Below, one piece after another: positions 5,958 through 6,250 of a stretch of 6,250 nucleotides of DNA. Positions within the stretch are counted from its first letter, which is position 1. Each line of letters opens with the position of its first letter. Both the position numbers and the translations under genes were made by a program. This DNA comes from Coprothermobacterota bacterium (GTDB lineage: Bacteria; Caldisericota; JANLFM01), in contig JAPLHX010000047.1 of assembly GCA_026389415.1 (NCBI GenBank), forward strand, positions 1 through 6,250, given 5' to 3'. Below the pieces are notes generated by a model. That model did not search any database and was not told the DNA's origin. It was given only the letters and a program-made list of their open reading frames with translations.

Positions 5958-6144
5958 AAAAAGGGGACAGATTTATTTATTGAGTTCAGACAAGCCAAGG
6001 GCAGCCACGAAATCTGGCTGAATCTGATAACCCGTCGAAGAACAACCATTCCCAATCATCCGGGCACGTCGATTCCCAAGGGAACGCTTCAGGCTATTTT
6101 GAAAGCGGCAGGATTGACGGTCGAGGAGTTCTAGTCCCCTTTTT
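5958..6144. repeat. 11-bp perfect inverted repeat flanking the HicA remnant
   Basis: AAAAAGGGGAC (5958-5968) and GTCCCCTTTTT (6134-6144) are perfect reverse complements 165 bp apart. The left copy continues into AGATTTATTT, a sequence of the type often seen at ends of REP/RAYT-associated repeats. The arrangement resembles the terminal repeats of a small non-autonomous mobile element of 187 bp. No target-site duplication is visible and no transposase is encoded. Mobility is an inference. Confidence 0.5.
5982..6134 (+). pseudogene. HicA-like toxin remnant (C-terminal 50 codons only)
   Basis: This reading frame encodes EFRQAKGSHEIW, then RRTTIPNHPGTSIPKGTL and AILKAAGLTVEEF before a TAG. It matches the HicA/YcfA double-stranded-RNA-binding-fold family: the GSH motif with its catalytic histidine, the T-I-P-x-H strand, and the KGTLxxILKxAGL helix. 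Full-length HicA proteins begin with about 20 further residues forming the first helix and strand. Here those are replaced by unrelated sequence, and no in-frame ATG lies between the fragment and the antisense pilin region. No HicB antitoxin gene follows. HicA normally cleaves mRNA on ribosomes, but this copy should be inactive. Both sides are bounded by an inverted repeat, and its stop codon adjoins the right arm. Family recognition is good; the broken status is an inference from the missing N-terminus. Confidence 0.75.
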
Positions 6145-6180
6145 GTCATGCTGAGCGGCTCTTTTTGTCATCCTGAACGA
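6139..6180. repeat. Two tandem copies of a dispersed-repeat-like motif (CTTTTTGTCATSCTGARCGR)
   Basis: CTTTTTGTCATGCTGAGCGG (6139-6158) and CTTTTTGTCATCCTGAACGA (6161-6180) are identical at 17 of 20 positions with a 22-bp period. The second copy continues as AGTGAAGGATCTC, and this GTCATCCTGAACGAAGTGAAG type of sequence is familiar as an intergenic repeat in many bacterial genomes. The first copy overlaps the right arm of the inverted repeat beside the HicA remnant. Copy number elsewhere in this genome cannot be seen. Confidence 0.6.
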
Positions 6181-6250
6181 AGTGAAGGATCTCCTACCAG
6201 TAATTCCATTAGGATAGACGGGATTGAAAGAGAGAAAGGAAAGAGAGAGA
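6181..6250. other. Non-coding right end with purine-rich tail
   Basis: No reading frame, promoter or RNA gene is supported here. The last 25 or so bases are almost entirely purines (GAAAGAGAGAAAGG and similar) up to the window edge. They could be the start of an upstream gene region or low-complexity spacer. Confidence 0.4.

Noticed and set aside
5610..6134. A single 174-residue plus-strand protein ending in HicA-like sequence
   Set aside because: The first two thirds are antisense to the prepilin gene and its promoter. Only the last 50 codons resemble a protein family, so a full-length gene is not supported.

Overview
The window carries two gene blocks, both transcribed from the minus strand, so the order of expression runs from high to low coordinates. 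From about 5900 down to 1907 lies a three-gene set of type IV prepilin-like (minor pilin) proteins. It ends at a strong intrinsic terminator (1841-1876). From 1817 downward there is a heat-shock transcription unit: a sigma-70/SigA-type promoter, a perfect CIRCE operator, grpE, and the first 376 codons of dnaK, which runs off the left edge.

The organism is a bacterium with moderately GC-rich DNA. CIRCE/HrcA-type control and a DnaK that lacks the roughly 24-residue insert in the first quarter of the ATPase domain (present in E. coli-type Hsp70, absent in Firmicutes, Actinobacteria, Chloroflexi, Thermotogae and Archaea) suggest a monoderm-type or deep-branching lineage rather than a proteobacterium. 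A Chloroflexi-like or uncultured-phylum origin is a guess. Nothing in the window fixes the taxon.

Pilin block. The first gene (5156-5818) encodes a PilW/GspJ-like prepilin, the second (3060-5159) a very large PilV/GspI-like prepilin that ends in a six-bladed NHL-type beta-propeller, and the third (1907-3043) a PilX-like protein with a glycine-rich beta-solenoid C-terminus. The first two overlap by 4 nt (ATGA) and the third follows after 16 nt with a good Shine-Dalgarno, so they are one operon. In other bacteria PilV/PilW/PilX minor pilins prime the pilus and carry a separate propeller protein (PilY1) at the tip. Here the propeller is covalently part of a pilin. I infer that these three proteins form an adhesive or ligand-binding tip complex of a type IV pilus.

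Heat-shock block. grpE and dnaK are 2 nt apart. DnaK is the ATP-driven chaperone and GrpE its nucleotide exchange factor. HrcA bound to CIRCE at the transcription start would repress both outside stress. GrpE carries an unusual series of four cysteines spaced exactly seven residues apart in its C-terminal wing.

Right end (5819-6250). This holds a probable extended -10 promoter for the pilin operon, then a decayed accessory patch on the plus strand: a HicA-toxin C-terminal fragment without a start, bounded by an 11-bp perfect inverted repeat, followed by two tandem copies of a dispersed-repeat-like motif and a purine-rich tail. No intact gene is evident there.
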